64,000 nt of DNA from Robinsoniella sp. (GTDB lineage: Bacteria > Bacillota > Clostridia > Lachnospirales > Lachnospiraceae): NCBI GenBank assembly GCA_022788205.1, contig JALEVQ010000075.1, forward strand, positions 1-64,000, given 5' to 3'. Position numbers and translations under genes: made by a program. This document shows positions 19,139-27,939 of the stretch, in pieces. How positions within the stretch are numbered: the first letter of the stretch is position 1; the number at the start of each line of letters is the position of its first letter. Under the pieces are notes generated by a model. That model was not told the DNA's origin and made no database searches. It saw only the letters and a program-made list of their open reading frames with translations.

Positions 19139-19450
19139 TTATTTCATCTTGATGTCGATGTTTACGCCTGCTGGCATTTCCAGTCTTCCCAGAGCATCTA
19201 CTGTCTTCTGGTTTGGAGCGATGATATCGATCAGTCTCTTGTGTGTTCTCTGCTCGAACTGCTCTCTGGAATCTTTATATTTGTGAACGGCTCTTAAGAT
19301 TGTAACAACCTCTTTCTTTGTTGGTAACGGAACCGGTCCACTCACCTGACATCCATTTTTCTTTACGGTTTCAATAATTTTCTTTGCCGATGCATCTACT
19401 AACTGATGATCATATGCTTTTAAAGTGATTCTCATTACTTGACTTGCCAT
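19139..19450 (-). CDS. rpsJ: 30S ribosomal protein S10
   Basis: 103 residues with [20 protein letters not shown] and the signature [20 protein letters not shown]. Besides its 30S head role, S10 serves as NusE in antitermination. It is the first gene of the cluster, with AAAAGGAGGCG ahead of the ATG, and follows a leader of about 240 nt. Confidence 0.97.
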   Translation of the reverse strand: MASQVMRITLKAYDHQLVDASAKKIIETVKKNGCQVSGPVPLPTKKEVVTILRAVHKYKDSREQFEQRTHKRLIDIIAPNQKTVDALGRLEMPAGVNIDIKMK

Positions 19451-19692
19451 AAAAAAAGTCGCCTCCTTTTCGCACTATTAAGCAGTACGACAAGCGGTGA
19501 CTGTACACTCTCCCGTGTGTATCCTTTAAATACTCACATTGTTTCTCACGAATCTCGTGATCAGTTTCTATTGTACAGTGACTTGTCGCCAGTTTTCTTT
19601 AACTTGACATTCGCTCCACGGAAAACCTGCGGTCTTTTTTCTTTTCCCATCCCGCAGCAACCTCACGCTTCTACGCTATCAAGGTCACAACG
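19451..19692 (-). promoter_or_regulatory. Structured 5' leader of the S10 operon
   Basis: The leader holds a long-range stem: 19488-19494 (CGACAAG) pairs with 19582-19588, and 19501-19507 (CTGTACA) with 19572-19578. It encloses a hairpin TCACGA-atc-TCGTGA at 19546-19560. A second stem, CTGCGG/CCGCAG, spans 19627-19657. Such a layout fits r-protein feedback, with L4 the best-known effector, but that link is inference. Confidence 0.6.
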
Positions 19693-19698
19693 TCTATG

Positions 19699-19727
19699 AT
19701 TATATAGGATATCTTTTGAAAATGCAA
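19699..19727 (-). promoter_or_regulatory. Promoter of the S10-spc ribosomal gene cluster
   Basis: On the minus strand TTGCAT (19727-19722), a 17-bp spacer and TATAAT (19704-19699), with an A/T-rich upstream region that could act as an UP element. Confidence 0.8.
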
Positions 19728-19799
19728 GAGTTTTTTCTAAATTTCTTATGTATTTTTTTGAATACATGAAAATCCTCTGTTTGAGCCTCAAAACCCTAT

Positions 19800-19919
19800 C
19801 TACTTTTGTAACTTTTCTCTGATCTGCCCGATCTGTTCCTTGGCGAAATCCCGCTCCACCACAAGGTACATCACGGTGTAAATGCCTATCAAGGCTGCAT
19901 ATTTCAACAATTTCTTCAT
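19800..19919 (-). CDS. Small single-pass membrane peptide (39 residues)
   Basis: An unassigned 39-residue frame starting MKKLLKYAALIGIYTVMYLV and ending in a charged amphipathic tail (VERDFAKEQIGQIREKLQK). This is one hydrophobic segment after three lysines, like many small membrane proteins. GGGAG stands 7 bases before the ATG, and a well-formed promoter lies 64 bp upstream (19983-20011). Nothing in the sequence shows its role. It lies between the S10 operon promoter and a divergent sensory cluster. It is too short for usual gene calling. Confidence 0.65.
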   Translation of the reverse strand: MKKLLKYAALIGIYTVMYLVVERDFAKEQIGQIREKLQK

Positions 19920-19982
19920 GACAAAATCTCCCTCGCTTCCCCGATCTCTGAATTTTCTGATCTCTGGTTTTGCGTCTCTTCT

Positions 19983-20011
19983 ATTATAATACGATTTTGT
20001 CTCAATTCCAA
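19983..20011 (-). promoter_or_regulatory. Promoter of the 39-residue membrane peptide gene
   Basis: On the minus strand TTGGAA (20011-20006), a 17-bp spacer and TATAAT (19988-19983). Confidence 0.7.
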
Positions 20012-20579
20012 GGAGAAAGTTTCAAATTTTCATCTTCCATCGCGCAAAATAATCTTCATAATATTTTCATGCTGTCCCTTACCTGCTTCTTTTATTTATT
20101 GCTTTTTTTCTTTTCATGACCTCAGTATTTTTATTTTTTACCACTGGCGTCTGCTGAGCAGACAATGGTAAAGGCACATTAAGATGAAGAAAAATCTATA
20201 TAATCTTTAAAATCTTCTGTGCTGCATTTTTCTTCTTTTTCTGTCTCGCTTTTTCTGCACCTTTCGTATCAATGTTATCATGTCTTCTTCGTTCACATAT
20301 CCGGAAAAACTTTTTTCTATATAATTAGGATCTTTTGATAGTTGGTGCAAATATTCTATGGACATCTATCTTGTTATTAATATACCCTTTAAATAGCTCA
20401 TCTATTTGATTGTTCAGGAAAATATTTTCGTATTCCATCTTCAATCTCTTTCTAAATAAGTGCAACTCATGTCAAATAGTCTGGCATTGATTTGTCATCC
20501 ATGATAAAATAGCGGCATCAGACATCTCGTTGTCTTCCTGAAACACGATTGCAAAACTATCAGAAAGCGAGGTATTTTT
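20012..20579. other. 568-bp AT-rich intergenic region with one hairpin
   Basis: No convincing gene on either strand. A hairpin at 20137-20172 pairs TTTACCA with TGGTAAA and GTCTGC with GCAGAC around TGA. It has no T run in a useful position. Close to 20580, TGGCAT and TAAAAT (about 20482-20511, 18-bp spacing) could form the promoter of the sensory cluster, but the match is weak. Confidence 0.45.
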
Positions 20580-21530
20580 ATGAAGCGCACGATCTCTTAT
20601 ATGGTGATTTTATCCATACTTTTTTCGCTCACGCTCTTTTTTTTAGTCTATGACCACGGTGAAGTCTTTGATGAAAATGCGAAAAAATATATCTGTATTG
20701 CCAACTCCGGTTTTTACTACTGGAATTCTATCCGCGAAGGCATTGAAGCCGCTGACCGCGACCAAGGTTCCTATACCAAATGGGTAGAGTTTGAGCGCTA
20801 CGATACGGAAGAACAGATCCGTCTTCTTGAAAACACGCAGTATCTCGATGTAGACGGCGTCATCACAGTCGGGGAACCGTACTCGGCAGAGTTTAACCAG
20901 GCGATTCAAAAGATTGTGGACCGCGGCATTCCAGTCGCCCTCATCGACACGGATTCTCCAGAAAGCGGAAGAACCTATTACGTCGGAACCGATAATTATC
21001 AGGCAGGCTATCTCGCCGCCAAGGTAATCGCAGACAATACAGACGGGAACGCCGATGCTGCGATCATCGTCTCAAAATTGACGTATGCCAACCAGCAGGA
21101 ACGATACCAGGGATTTCTCGACTGTCTTGAAAAATATGAAAATATGAGGCTTGTAACTATCATCGAGGCAGAAGGTGATAAACTCACCATGCAAGATCAA
21201 CTTGCCGCCGCGTTCGAGGAATATCCCTCGATCAGTGCCATCTTCTGTGCAGAATCCGCCTCTTCCAGACGGTTAGAACCACTCCTTGAAAATCTGAGAA
21301 AAACGGATCTCACCATCATCGGCTTTGATCGGTCTGATTTTACCCTCGATTTTATCAAAAACGATTTTTATCTCGGAACCATCATACAGAGTAGCTATGA
21401 CAGCGGATACCAGGCAGTCTCCTGCCTCAATCAGCACACGCCAGACTCTCCCCGTAGAACGGTATACACAAATACCACCTGCGTCACGAAAGAAAATTTT
21501 GATGAATTTTTCCCAGACTATGGGAAATGA
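20580..21530 (+). CDS. Membrane-anchored sugar-binding-type sensor protein (cluster 1)
   Basis: 316 residues. One N-terminal hydrophobic segment (about 5-24) lacks a lipobox cysteine, so the protein is probably anchored by an uncleaved helix outside the cell. The rest follows the periplasmic-binding/LacI-like fold (Peripla_BP_4 type), with DGVITVGEPYSAEF, VALIDTDSPESGRTYYVGTD and DLTIIGFDRSD as core strands. No permease or ATPase is nearby. The gene is followed directly by a YesM kinase and YesN regulator, so a sensory rather than transport role is inferred. GAGGT precedes the ATG. The paralogue is at 29460-30464, sharing the SDFPESGRSCYIGVNNYETG-type motif. Confidence 0.85.
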   Translation: MKRTISYMVILSILFSLTLFFLVYDHGEVFDENAKKYICIANSGFYYWNSIREGIEAADRDQGSYTKWVEFERYDTEEQIRLLENTQYLDVDGVITVGEPYSAEFNQAIQKIVDRGIPVALIDTDSPESGRTYYVGTDNYQAGYLAAKVIADNTDGNADAAIIVSKLTYANQQERYQGFLDCLEKYENMRLVTIIEAEGDKLTMQDQLAAAFEEYPSISAIFCAESASSRRLEPLLENLRKTDLTIIGFDRSDFTLDFIKNDFYLGTIIQSSYDSGYQAVSCLNQHTPDSPRRTVYTNTTCVTKENFDEFFPDYGK

Positions 21531-21592
21531 CTGACGCACCCCTTTTTTGCCCTTACACCACTGTGCCTATCAATCAATTTGGAGAATTTTTT

Positions 21593-23083
21593 ATGAGACG
21601 AAAAGAAAATACAAAAGCAAATTTTACCCAAAAAAGGCTGACTTATTTTTTTATTCTTGTCGTGGGAACTGCACTTCTGATGAATATCTACACCACACTT
21701 TTTACCTGTTTCCACTATTTCCGCTACCAGTCGGCTAATCGCCTGATTCCCGCATTCCGAGACTATTATCAGTCGATCGACCTTGTAATGCAAAACCTCA
21801 ACAATTATCTTGTCGATGAAAAAGTCTCAGACTATGAGTCCGCCATCGACAATCTGAACGATTCTATGGAATATCTTGGCTCCCTCGCTTTGAGTATCAA
21901 TGACAGCGAAATCACAAGAGAAATTCTGGATCTGTCTCACATGACGGAGATTCTGCGAGAGCAGATGGTGTCCGTCAATGAGGCGATGAATCTGTATTAT
22001 GAAGAGGAAAAAGAAGCCTTTCACGTCGCCACTGAAAAGTTTCAGGAAGTCCAAGGTATCTACACTGCAATTCAGGACGAATATGACCGCTTCAGCGAAA
22101 TGTTGTTTGAGTACACCGAAGAAGTCTATCTGAAGATGAATCATAAATACTTCGTCAGTATCCTCATTTTTCTCGTGATTTTCTTTGTCAGTGCAATCTT
22201 AATGTTCCGCCAAGTCAAATACATCCATGATTCCATCTCCGGACCGGTCAATCAGCTGATCCATGCAGCCGAACAAGTACAGCTTGGTCATTTTGACGAG
22301 GCAAAAATCACGCTGAAAGATCACTCCATCGACGAAGGAATGATGCTCCTGATTCAGGTTTTCAACAAAATGACCGATCAAGTGAAGCTCCAGATCGAGA
22401 CTCTAAAAGAAAATGTCCGTGTCCAGAAAGAACTCCAGGAAAGTCGTTTTAAAGAATTGCAGATGCAGATCAACCCGCATTTTATGTTTAATACTTTAAA
22501 TATGATATCAGACTTTGCCTATCTGGAAAATGCTGAAAAAACGATTGTTCTCTTGAATAAGACGGCAAAAATGTTTCGCTTCAGCCTTGATTTTTCCGGA
22601 AAGACCGTGACACTCTCAAAGGAAATCGAGGAATTGGGCAATTATCTCTATATCCAGCAACAGCGCTTCGGCAAACGAATTCACTTTGTCTTAGATCTGG
22701 ATGAGAATTGTCCTGACTTGAAAATCCCAGCTCTGATTTTGCAGCCGCTTGTGGAAAATGCGATCACCCACGGGGTAGGAATGCTGACCTCAAACGCTCA
22801 GATCTCCATTCGTTCGGTCAATGACGCAGGAAGTGACACTTGTCATCTGATCATCCAGGATAACGGTGAAGGCATGAGTGAGAGTAAGCGTGCGCAGGTA
22901 GAAAATGAGATGCGCGCTTACACGATGCAAAATGCGAAGATCGGTCTTGGAAATGTGTATCTGAGATTAAAAATGTTTTTTGGCGATAAAGTCTCCATGA
23001 ATCTGGAAAGTTCCCCAGGACAGGGAACGAAAATTACCATATCTATCAACTACGCGAAGGAGGAAACAAGATGTATCGAATAA
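21593..23083 (+). CDS. YesM-type sensor histidine kinase (cluster 1)
   Basis: 496 residues. Two membrane helices (about 17-38 and 187-206) flank a helical extracellular domain. A HAMP-like linker (SISGPVNQLIHAAEQVQLGH) is followed by a His_kinase domain with QMQINPHFMFNTLNMI (phosphoacceptor His near 296). The ATPase domain carries LVENAITHGVG and IQDNGEGMS. The start at 21593 is preferred (GGAG 8 bases ahead) over an ATG at 21527 that overlaps the previous stop. It is expected to receive the signal from the upstream binding protein and phosphorylate the next gene product. It overlaps that gene by 13 bp. Confidence 0.92.
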   Translation: MRRKENTKANFTQKRLTYFFILVVGTALLMNIYTTLFTCFHYFRYQSANRLIPAFRDYYQSIDLVMQNLNNYLVDEKVSDYESAIDNLNDSMEYLGSLALSINDSEITREILDLSHMTEILREQMVSVNEAMNLYYEEEKEAFHVATEKFQEVQGIYTAIQDEYDRFSEMLFEYTEEVYLKMNHKYFVSILIFLVIFFVSAILMFRQVKYIHDSISGPVNQLIHAAEQVQLGHFDEAKITLKDHSIDEGMMLLIQVFNKMTDQVKLQIETLKENVRVQKELQESRFKELQMQINPHFMFNTLNMISDFAYLENAEKTIVLLNKTAKMFRFSLDFSGKTVTLSKEIEELGNYLYIQQQRFGKRIHFVLDLDENCPDLKIPALILQPLVENAITHGVGMLTSNAQISIRSVNDAGSDTCHLIIQDNGEGMSESKRAQVENEMRAYTMQNAKIGLGNVYLRLKMFFGDKVSMNLESSPGQGTKITISINYAKEETRCIE

Positions 23084-24636
23084 TCGTTGCTGACGATGAG
23101 ATGATCGAATGTATAGTTTTAGAACACATCATCCAGAATAATCTGAAAAATCAGATCGAGCTGGTGAGCAGTGTCCAGGATGGTGTCAGCCTTCTGAAAG
23201 CTGTGGAGGAACAAAAACCTGACATTGCCATCGTAGATATCAACATGCCAGGCTTAAATGGTCTCGATGCGATCGAAATCCTGAAGATGAAGAATCTGAA
23301 TCTCAAAATCATCATCCACACGGCGTACAGTGAGTTTTCCTATGCTCAAAAAGCCTTGCAGCTCGGTGCATCCGACTATCTTGTCAAGCCAAATCTGAAA
23401 GAAGAGATTATCGAATCAATCAAAAAAATCTGCTGCACACTCGACGACGAGCGTCAGATGAGAGAAGCACATGCGAAAAATAAGGCTGCCGCACAAAGCC
23501 TCTATGAGCTGTCCGCCGACAAATGGCTGATGTCCCTGTTTCTGGAGCATCCGGACACAGAATGCTATGAGATTCTCCGGAGATATTGTCCTACCATCAC
23601 CTATGGAGGGATTTTTACCTCATGGAAAATCAAAGAGGGTGAATCTCTTCCAGAACAGACACTCAGAGACATCTATTCTTCCCTGAAAGAAAAGCTTCGC
23701 TCTTTCTGCGACACGATCTGCCTGATGTACAAAGATCTTTTCTACTGTTTTTTGATACCGGGCGAAAAGATCAAAAATGGAAATGTACATGACTGGATTT
23801 TGGCTCTGATCGACTGCCTTTACAGGGAATGGGAGAAAAGTTCCATTTTCTTTCTCGTGGGCGTCAGCCTCTGGAAAGAGGAAGACAACTTTATTTCAGG
23901 GATCTATGAGGCGCGCCTCGCTCTCCAGCACCGAGACCAGCCCGGCGTTTTCTTCTTCCAGTTCAAAGATACTCCAAAAGAGATCTCTTCTTTTCAGAGA
24001 CCGCTGAAGGAAGCCAGGCTTTTACTCGACGGAAAGACGGAGGAATGTATCCGGCAGATGAGAGAATCCTTTTCTTCTCTGGCACTCCCGGCACATCTCT
24101 CCGCTGAGGAGATTCTTCTCTCCTCTAAGATTCGCGGCGCTGTCTATCTCCTTCAGCTCAGAGAAGAGTTGACAGCGATTTCCCGGGAGACCATCCGAAA
24201 AACTTTTGAATTCTGGAAAGACTTTCAGCTGATTGAGACCTTTGACGATCTTCTTTCCTGGATCGAAGTCGGGATCCAAAGCCTCTCCCCATTCGACTCC
24301 CAAAAAAATGTGTCTGAGAATCCTTATATTGCCAATGCTTGCTCCTATATCATGGAGAACTATACAAGAGATCTTCCGCTTGAGGAGGTTTCTGACGCCA
24401 TCGGCATCAGCTCCTTCTATTTCAGCCGTCTCCTGAAACACGAGAAGCATACGACCTTTGTGGAAATGCTCACAGATATTCGCATCCAGAAAGCGATGCT
24501 TCTCCTTTCAGAAGACCAAAAATCGATCCGTGAAATCGGCGCTGTCATCGGCTATCCGAACCAGAGTTATTTTTATAAGGTATTTAAAAAGACAACCGGT
24601 CTGTCTCTGGGAGATGTCCGGAAATATCTCGCCTGA
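23071..24636 (+). CDS. YesN-type response regulator, receiver plus AraC DNA-binding domain (cluster 1)
   Basis: 521 residues. The receiver domain has the acidic pair ADDE, phosphoacceptor Asp56 in VDINMPGLNG and the LVKP lysine. A long middle region follows, and the C-terminal double helix-turn-helix (about 420-521) reads SSFYFSRLLKHEKHTTFVEM and NQSYFYKVFKKTTGLSL. AAGGAGG lies ahead of the ATG, inside the kinase gene. Probable targets are the downstream esterase and its own operon, which is inference from position. Confidence 0.93.
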   Translation: MYRIIVADDEMIECIVLEHIIQNNLKNQIELVSSVQDGVSLLKAVEEQKPDIAIVDINMPGLNGLDAIEILKMKNLNLKIIIHTAYSEFSYAQKALQLGASDYLVKPNLKEEIIESIKKICCTLDDERQMREAHAKNKAAAQSLYELSADKWLMSLFLEHPDTECYEILRRYCPTITYGGIFTSWKIKEGESLPEQTLRDIYSSLKEKLRSFCDTICLMYKDLFYCFLIPGEKIKNGNVHDWILALIDCLYREWEKSSIFFLVGVSLWKEEDNFISGIYEARLALQHRDQPGVFFFQFKDTPKEISSFQRPLKEARLLLDGKTEECIRQMRESFSSLALPAHLSAEEILLSSKIRGAVYLLQLREELTAISRETIRKTFEFWKDFQLIETFDDLLSWIEVGIQSLSPFDSQKNVSENPYIANACSYIMENYTRDLPLEEVSDAIGISSFYFSRLLKHEKHTTFVEMLTDIRIQKAMLLLSEDQKSIREIGAVIGYPNQSYFYKVFKKTTGLSLGDVRKYLA

Positions 24637-24744
24637 TCCTGCTCCCTCATAAACAAAAGACACGGATGTCAAGATAAGAAAAAGAGGTCAAAATATTGTT
24701 ATCTTCCAGAGCAATTTTAGAAAAGGAATACCAAAATCGTGTTC

Positions 24745-24773
24745 TTGAAACATTGGCAAAAAAACGGTATCCT
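24745..24773 (+). promoter_or_regulatory. Possible promoter of the cluster 1 esterase
   Basis: TTGAAA at 24745-24750, a 17-bp spacer and a weak -10 TATCCT at 24768-24773, in the 216-bp spacer after the response regulator gene. A poor -10 fits an activator-dependent promoter. Confidence 0.45.
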
Positions 24774-24852
24774 ATTGTCAGTTTAAGTGATATGGGCAAT
24801 CGGCTATCTTGTCCCAATTCGCTGAAAAAAATCGTAACCAGGAGGAAACACT

Positions 24853-26193
24853 ATGAAAAGAAAAATCGTAAGCACACTTTTACCGATGACCGCTATCGTC
24901 ATCTCCACTGTTCTGGCACCTGTGGCAGTTGCAAGTGCTGAGGAAGTTGCCGAAGCAGGCGTTGTCACAGAGGCAAACGCTGATTCCAAGACAGGATTCA
25001 CCACAACCTTTACTTATGTTGATGAGAATGCGACAAACGTACAGTTGATGGGTGGATTCCAGTTCTATGTAAAAGATGATCCAAAGGTATATGCAAACGG
25101 CTTTACATTGGCAGCAGCTGACAGCATCAATAATTATCTCTACGGTCCGGAAGACTGGGAGAACGGTTTAGATCTGTGCCACATCTATGACGCAGGATAT
25201 GTGACCGATATGATTCAGGACGAGGAGACAGGTGAGTGGACATACAGCCTTGACCTGCCAGGCGGTTCCTATCTGTATCAGTACAAAGTATCTTATGACG
25301 GCGGCGAGACATACGAGGCAATCGCGGACCCTGCAAATATTCCAGAATGCAATGCAGGAGGAGCTCATCAGACGAGAAGTAAATTCTATGTTCCTTACGA
25401 CGCTGAGAAACAGGATGAGATGTACGACTGGAGCTGGCTGACACCTGTTGAGGATGAGGCAGCACGCGGAACAATCGAGTACAGCACCTACGAGGGAAGC
25501 CTGGGAAGAGAGCAGAACGTAGAAGTTTATCTGCCAGCTGGCTATGATCCTGACAGAGAAGAGCCATACAAAGTATTGTATCTGTCCCATGGCGGCGGTG
25601 GAGAAGAAGGCGACTGGTTCCATCAGGGAAATGCAACAAACATTGTAGATCGTCTGATCGCTGCTGGTGAGACCGAAGAATTCCTCATGGTTACCATGAA
25701 CAACGCAGAATATATCATCGAGGGAACTCGTGACTGGGATTTCGAAAAGATCTTCGACAATACAAAGAATTATCTGATGCCTTACATTGAGGAAAATTAC
25801 AATGTATCAACCGAAGTGGAAGACAGAGCATACGCAGGACTTTCCAACGGTGCAAAGACAACCACAATGCTGTATTACATGGATCCGACTTTATTCGGAT
25901 ACTATGGAATGTTCAGTGGTTCCGCTGCATGGGCTTGGCCAGAATTAGAGGACTACAGTGATATGCAGCAGCCTAACATCTATCTTGCAGCTGGATTCGC
26001 AGATCACCTGATGATGCAGAACACCTACCACACAGACGGAGACAAGACTCTGATTGGTTTCAAAGAGCTGCTCGACAACGCTGGCATTACTTACAACAAC
26101 GGCGGAGCTTATGTGACAGTTCAGGGTGGACATGACTGGTTCACATGGCCACAGATCTTAAAAGATTATGTGGAGACAACACTCTGGAAATAA
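24853..26193 (+). CDS. Secreted CE1-like / esterase D family carbohydrate esterase
   Basis: 446 residues. A signal peptide (MKRKIVSTLL..., cleavage after VASA near 29) is followed by an immunoglobulin-like/CBM48-type domain (about 48-180, ending before KFYVPYDAEKQDEM). The alpha/beta hydrolase of the PF00756 type comes next. Predicted catalytic residues are Ser331 in AGLSNGAK, Asp384 in AGFADHL and His427 in QGGHDWF. Relatives include feruloyl and acetyl xylan esterases and some trehalose mycolyltransferases. The exact ester is unknown. AGGAGG stands before the ATG, and a strong terminator follows. It is likely the output gene of the preceding sensory set. Confidence 0.88.
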   Translation: MKRKIVSTLLPMTAIVISTVLAPVAVASAEEVAEAGVVTEANADSKTGFTTTFTYVDENATNVQLMGGFQFYVKDDPKVYANGFTLAAADSINNYLYGPEDWENGLDLCHIYDAGYVTDMIQDEETGEWTYSLDLPGGSYLYQYKVSYDGGETYEAIADPANIPECNAGGAHQTRSKFYVPYDAEKQDEMYDWSWLTPVEDEAARGTIEYSTYEGSLGREQNVEVYLPAGYDPDREEPYKVLYLSHGGGGEEGDWFHQGNATNIVDRLIAAGETEEFLMVTMNNAEYIIEGTRDWDFEKIFDNTKNYLMPYIEENYNVSTEVEDRAYAGLSNGAKTTTMLYYMDPTLFGYYGMFSGSAAWAWPELEDYSDMQQPNIYLAAGFADHLMMQNTYHTDGDKTLIGFKELLDNAGITYNNGGAYVTVQGGHDWFTWPQILKDYVETTLWK

Positions 26194-26240
26194 TCTGACA
26201 CTTAAGGCAAAGGTTCCCAATATTTTTTCATAGTATCATA

Positions 26241-26297
26241 AAAACCCGTCAATCCTCTCAGACGCTCCTTCGTCCTGAAAGTTGATTGACGGGTTTT
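26241..26297. terminator. Bidirectional terminator between the two esterase/sensor clusters
   Basis: AAAACCCGTCAATC (26241-26254) pairs exactly with 26284-26297, with T runs on each strand. It serves convergent genes on both sides. Confidence 0.88.
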
Positions 26298-26337
26298 TTA
26301 TCTACAGCTGTCGCAGAACAGAGATACGAAGGTGCAT

Positions 26338-27939
26338 CTAATCCTTATTCTGCAACAAGCCATCGCGAAACTCTTTCTGTGAAATTCCCGTGACACTCTT
26401 AAAAATCCGATAGAAATATTTCACTGCATATCCTACCATCGTACTGACATTCTGCACCGTCCGCGATGGGTCCATGAGAAGACGAATCGCCCTGGAGATT
26501 CGTATATTCGTGAGGATATCCAAAAACGTCTGGTTTTTCTCCTGCTTAAACAGTCGGCTCAGGTAAAACTGTGTGATCCCGATCTGTTCTGCCGTCGATT
26601 CGAGCGAGATATCTTTCATATAATTGCGCTCCATATAGAGCAGTGCTTTTTCAATATAGGGATTCGGTTTGCGCACAGGTCTTTTCAGATCTTCCTCTAT
26701 TCTTCCCAGTTCTTTTTCCATATAAGCCATAAAACTTTCATACGGCATGACCACACTCGCATTCACCTCCGTCTCCTCCCAGATGCCTTGGTCAAGATTT
26801 TCCTGGATCAGATCTTTTAAGCGTTCCTGGATCGTCCATCTCATTCCAGTACGCCGTTTATCGAGATCTAAAAGCAGGGCAGCATTCACCATCATCTCCT
26901 CCGCATAAAAGCAGCTTGCGAACTCAATCTCCTGTTCTCTCCCATTCTCGCACAGAACGCAGGCGATGTCTTCCATTGCCTGACGCAGATTTTTTTCCTC
27001 CATATCTTTTGCAATCTGCTTTGCCATATGGACAAAAATATTGCTTGCCAATTTCCGATTTTCCCCGTGATAAAAAGAAAGATGTTTTTCTGCCTCATTC
27101 TGGAGAGCAATATTCGATTCCTCGATCGCTTCGGTCATCTGCTCAAATTTATCCTTTCGCATACTGACCCCGCCTTGAATTTCCACGTCATGCTCCTGTC
27201 CCAGATTACGGATCGACGGCAACAGCCAATAAGTCAGCCATTCTCTATAATTTTCCTCCTGAATCCCTTCATCTGTAAATAGATAACAATAGAGAATTTT
27301 CTGATGGATGATCGAAAGACAACTGCTGTATTTTTTTATCTTGGAGAGAAGCGCCGAAAACACTTTCTCTTCTTTCTTGTGAGAATCGACGGAAAAAGCG
27401 ACGACCATGCCCGCACCCGTCTCGTGACCCATCGACTTTTGAAAAAGTTTCCAGCTCGTCTCATCCGGTTTTTTCAGCAGTAAGGACATCATAATATTTT
27501 TCTCTATCACCACATTGACCGTCTCCGGCATCCATTTCAGGCTAGTCTCCGGTATTCTTTTTTTCTCTTCCACACCTTCCAGGACATAAGAAAACGATTC
27601 CTCAAAATCTTCCTCAAATACTGGCTTGACCAAAAAATCACTGGCTCCCATCTTCAACGCCTTGTGGATGTAGTCGAACTTGCTGTACGCTGTGTGGATG
27701 ATAATTTCCATGCGAATATTTTTGGTGCGCAGAATCTCCAGAGCTTCCAGTCCGTTTAATCCAGGCATATTAATGTCCACCACCACAATGTCAGGGCGCT
27801 CCTTCTCCACGGTGTCAACCAGTGCAATGCCGTCATACACACTTGGAATCACCGTCACGCCGGGAAACAATCCATGGATCATTTCTTCCAATGCTTCGCA
27901 TTCTACCGCTTCATCATCCGCAATCAATACTTTCACCAT
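26338..27939 (-). CDS. YesN-type response regulator, receiver plus AraC DNA-binding domain (cluster 2)
   Basis: 533 residues. The receiver has IADDEAVEC, phosphoacceptor Asp55 in VDINMPGLNG, and IIHTAYSKF and LVKP motifs. The C-terminal AraC pair reads TQFYLSRLFKQEKNQTFLDI and VKYFYRIFKSVTGISQ. It is clearly paralogous to 23071-24636. The start at 27939 (MVKVLIADDE) is chosen by comparison with the paralogue; an ATG four codons earlier is possible. It overlaps the kinase gene by 26 bp and is the last gene of its operon. Confidence 0.92.
   Translation of the reverse strand: MVKVLIADDEAVECEALEEMIHGLFPGVTVIPSVYDGIALVDTVEKERPDIVVVDINMPGLNGLEALEILRTKNIRMEIIIHTAYSKFDYIHKALKMGASDFLVKPVFEEDFEESFSYVLEGVEEKKRIPETSLKWMPETVNVVIEKNIMMSLLLKKPDETSWKLFQKSMGHETGAGMVVAFSVDSHKKEEKVFSALLSKIKKYSSCLSIIHQKILYCYLFTDEGIQEENYREWLTYWLLPSIRNLGQEHDVEIQGGVSMRKDKFEQMTEAIEESNIALQNEAEKHLSFYHGENRKLASNIFVHMAKQIAKDMEEKNLRQAMEDIACVLCENGREQEIEFASCFYAEEMMVNAALLLDLDKRRTGMRWTIQERLKDLIQENLDQGIWEETEVNASVVMPYESFMAYMEKELGRIEEDLKRPVRKPNPYIEKALLYMERNYMKDISLESTAEQIGITQFYLSRLFKQEKNQTFLDILTNIRISRAIRLLMDPSRTVQNVSTMVGYAVKYFYRIFKSVTGISQKEFRDGLLQNKD

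Noticed and set aside
20137..20172. Hairpin TTTACCA...TGGTAAA as a terminator
   Set aside because: T residues are on the wrong side for either strand and no gene ends nearby.
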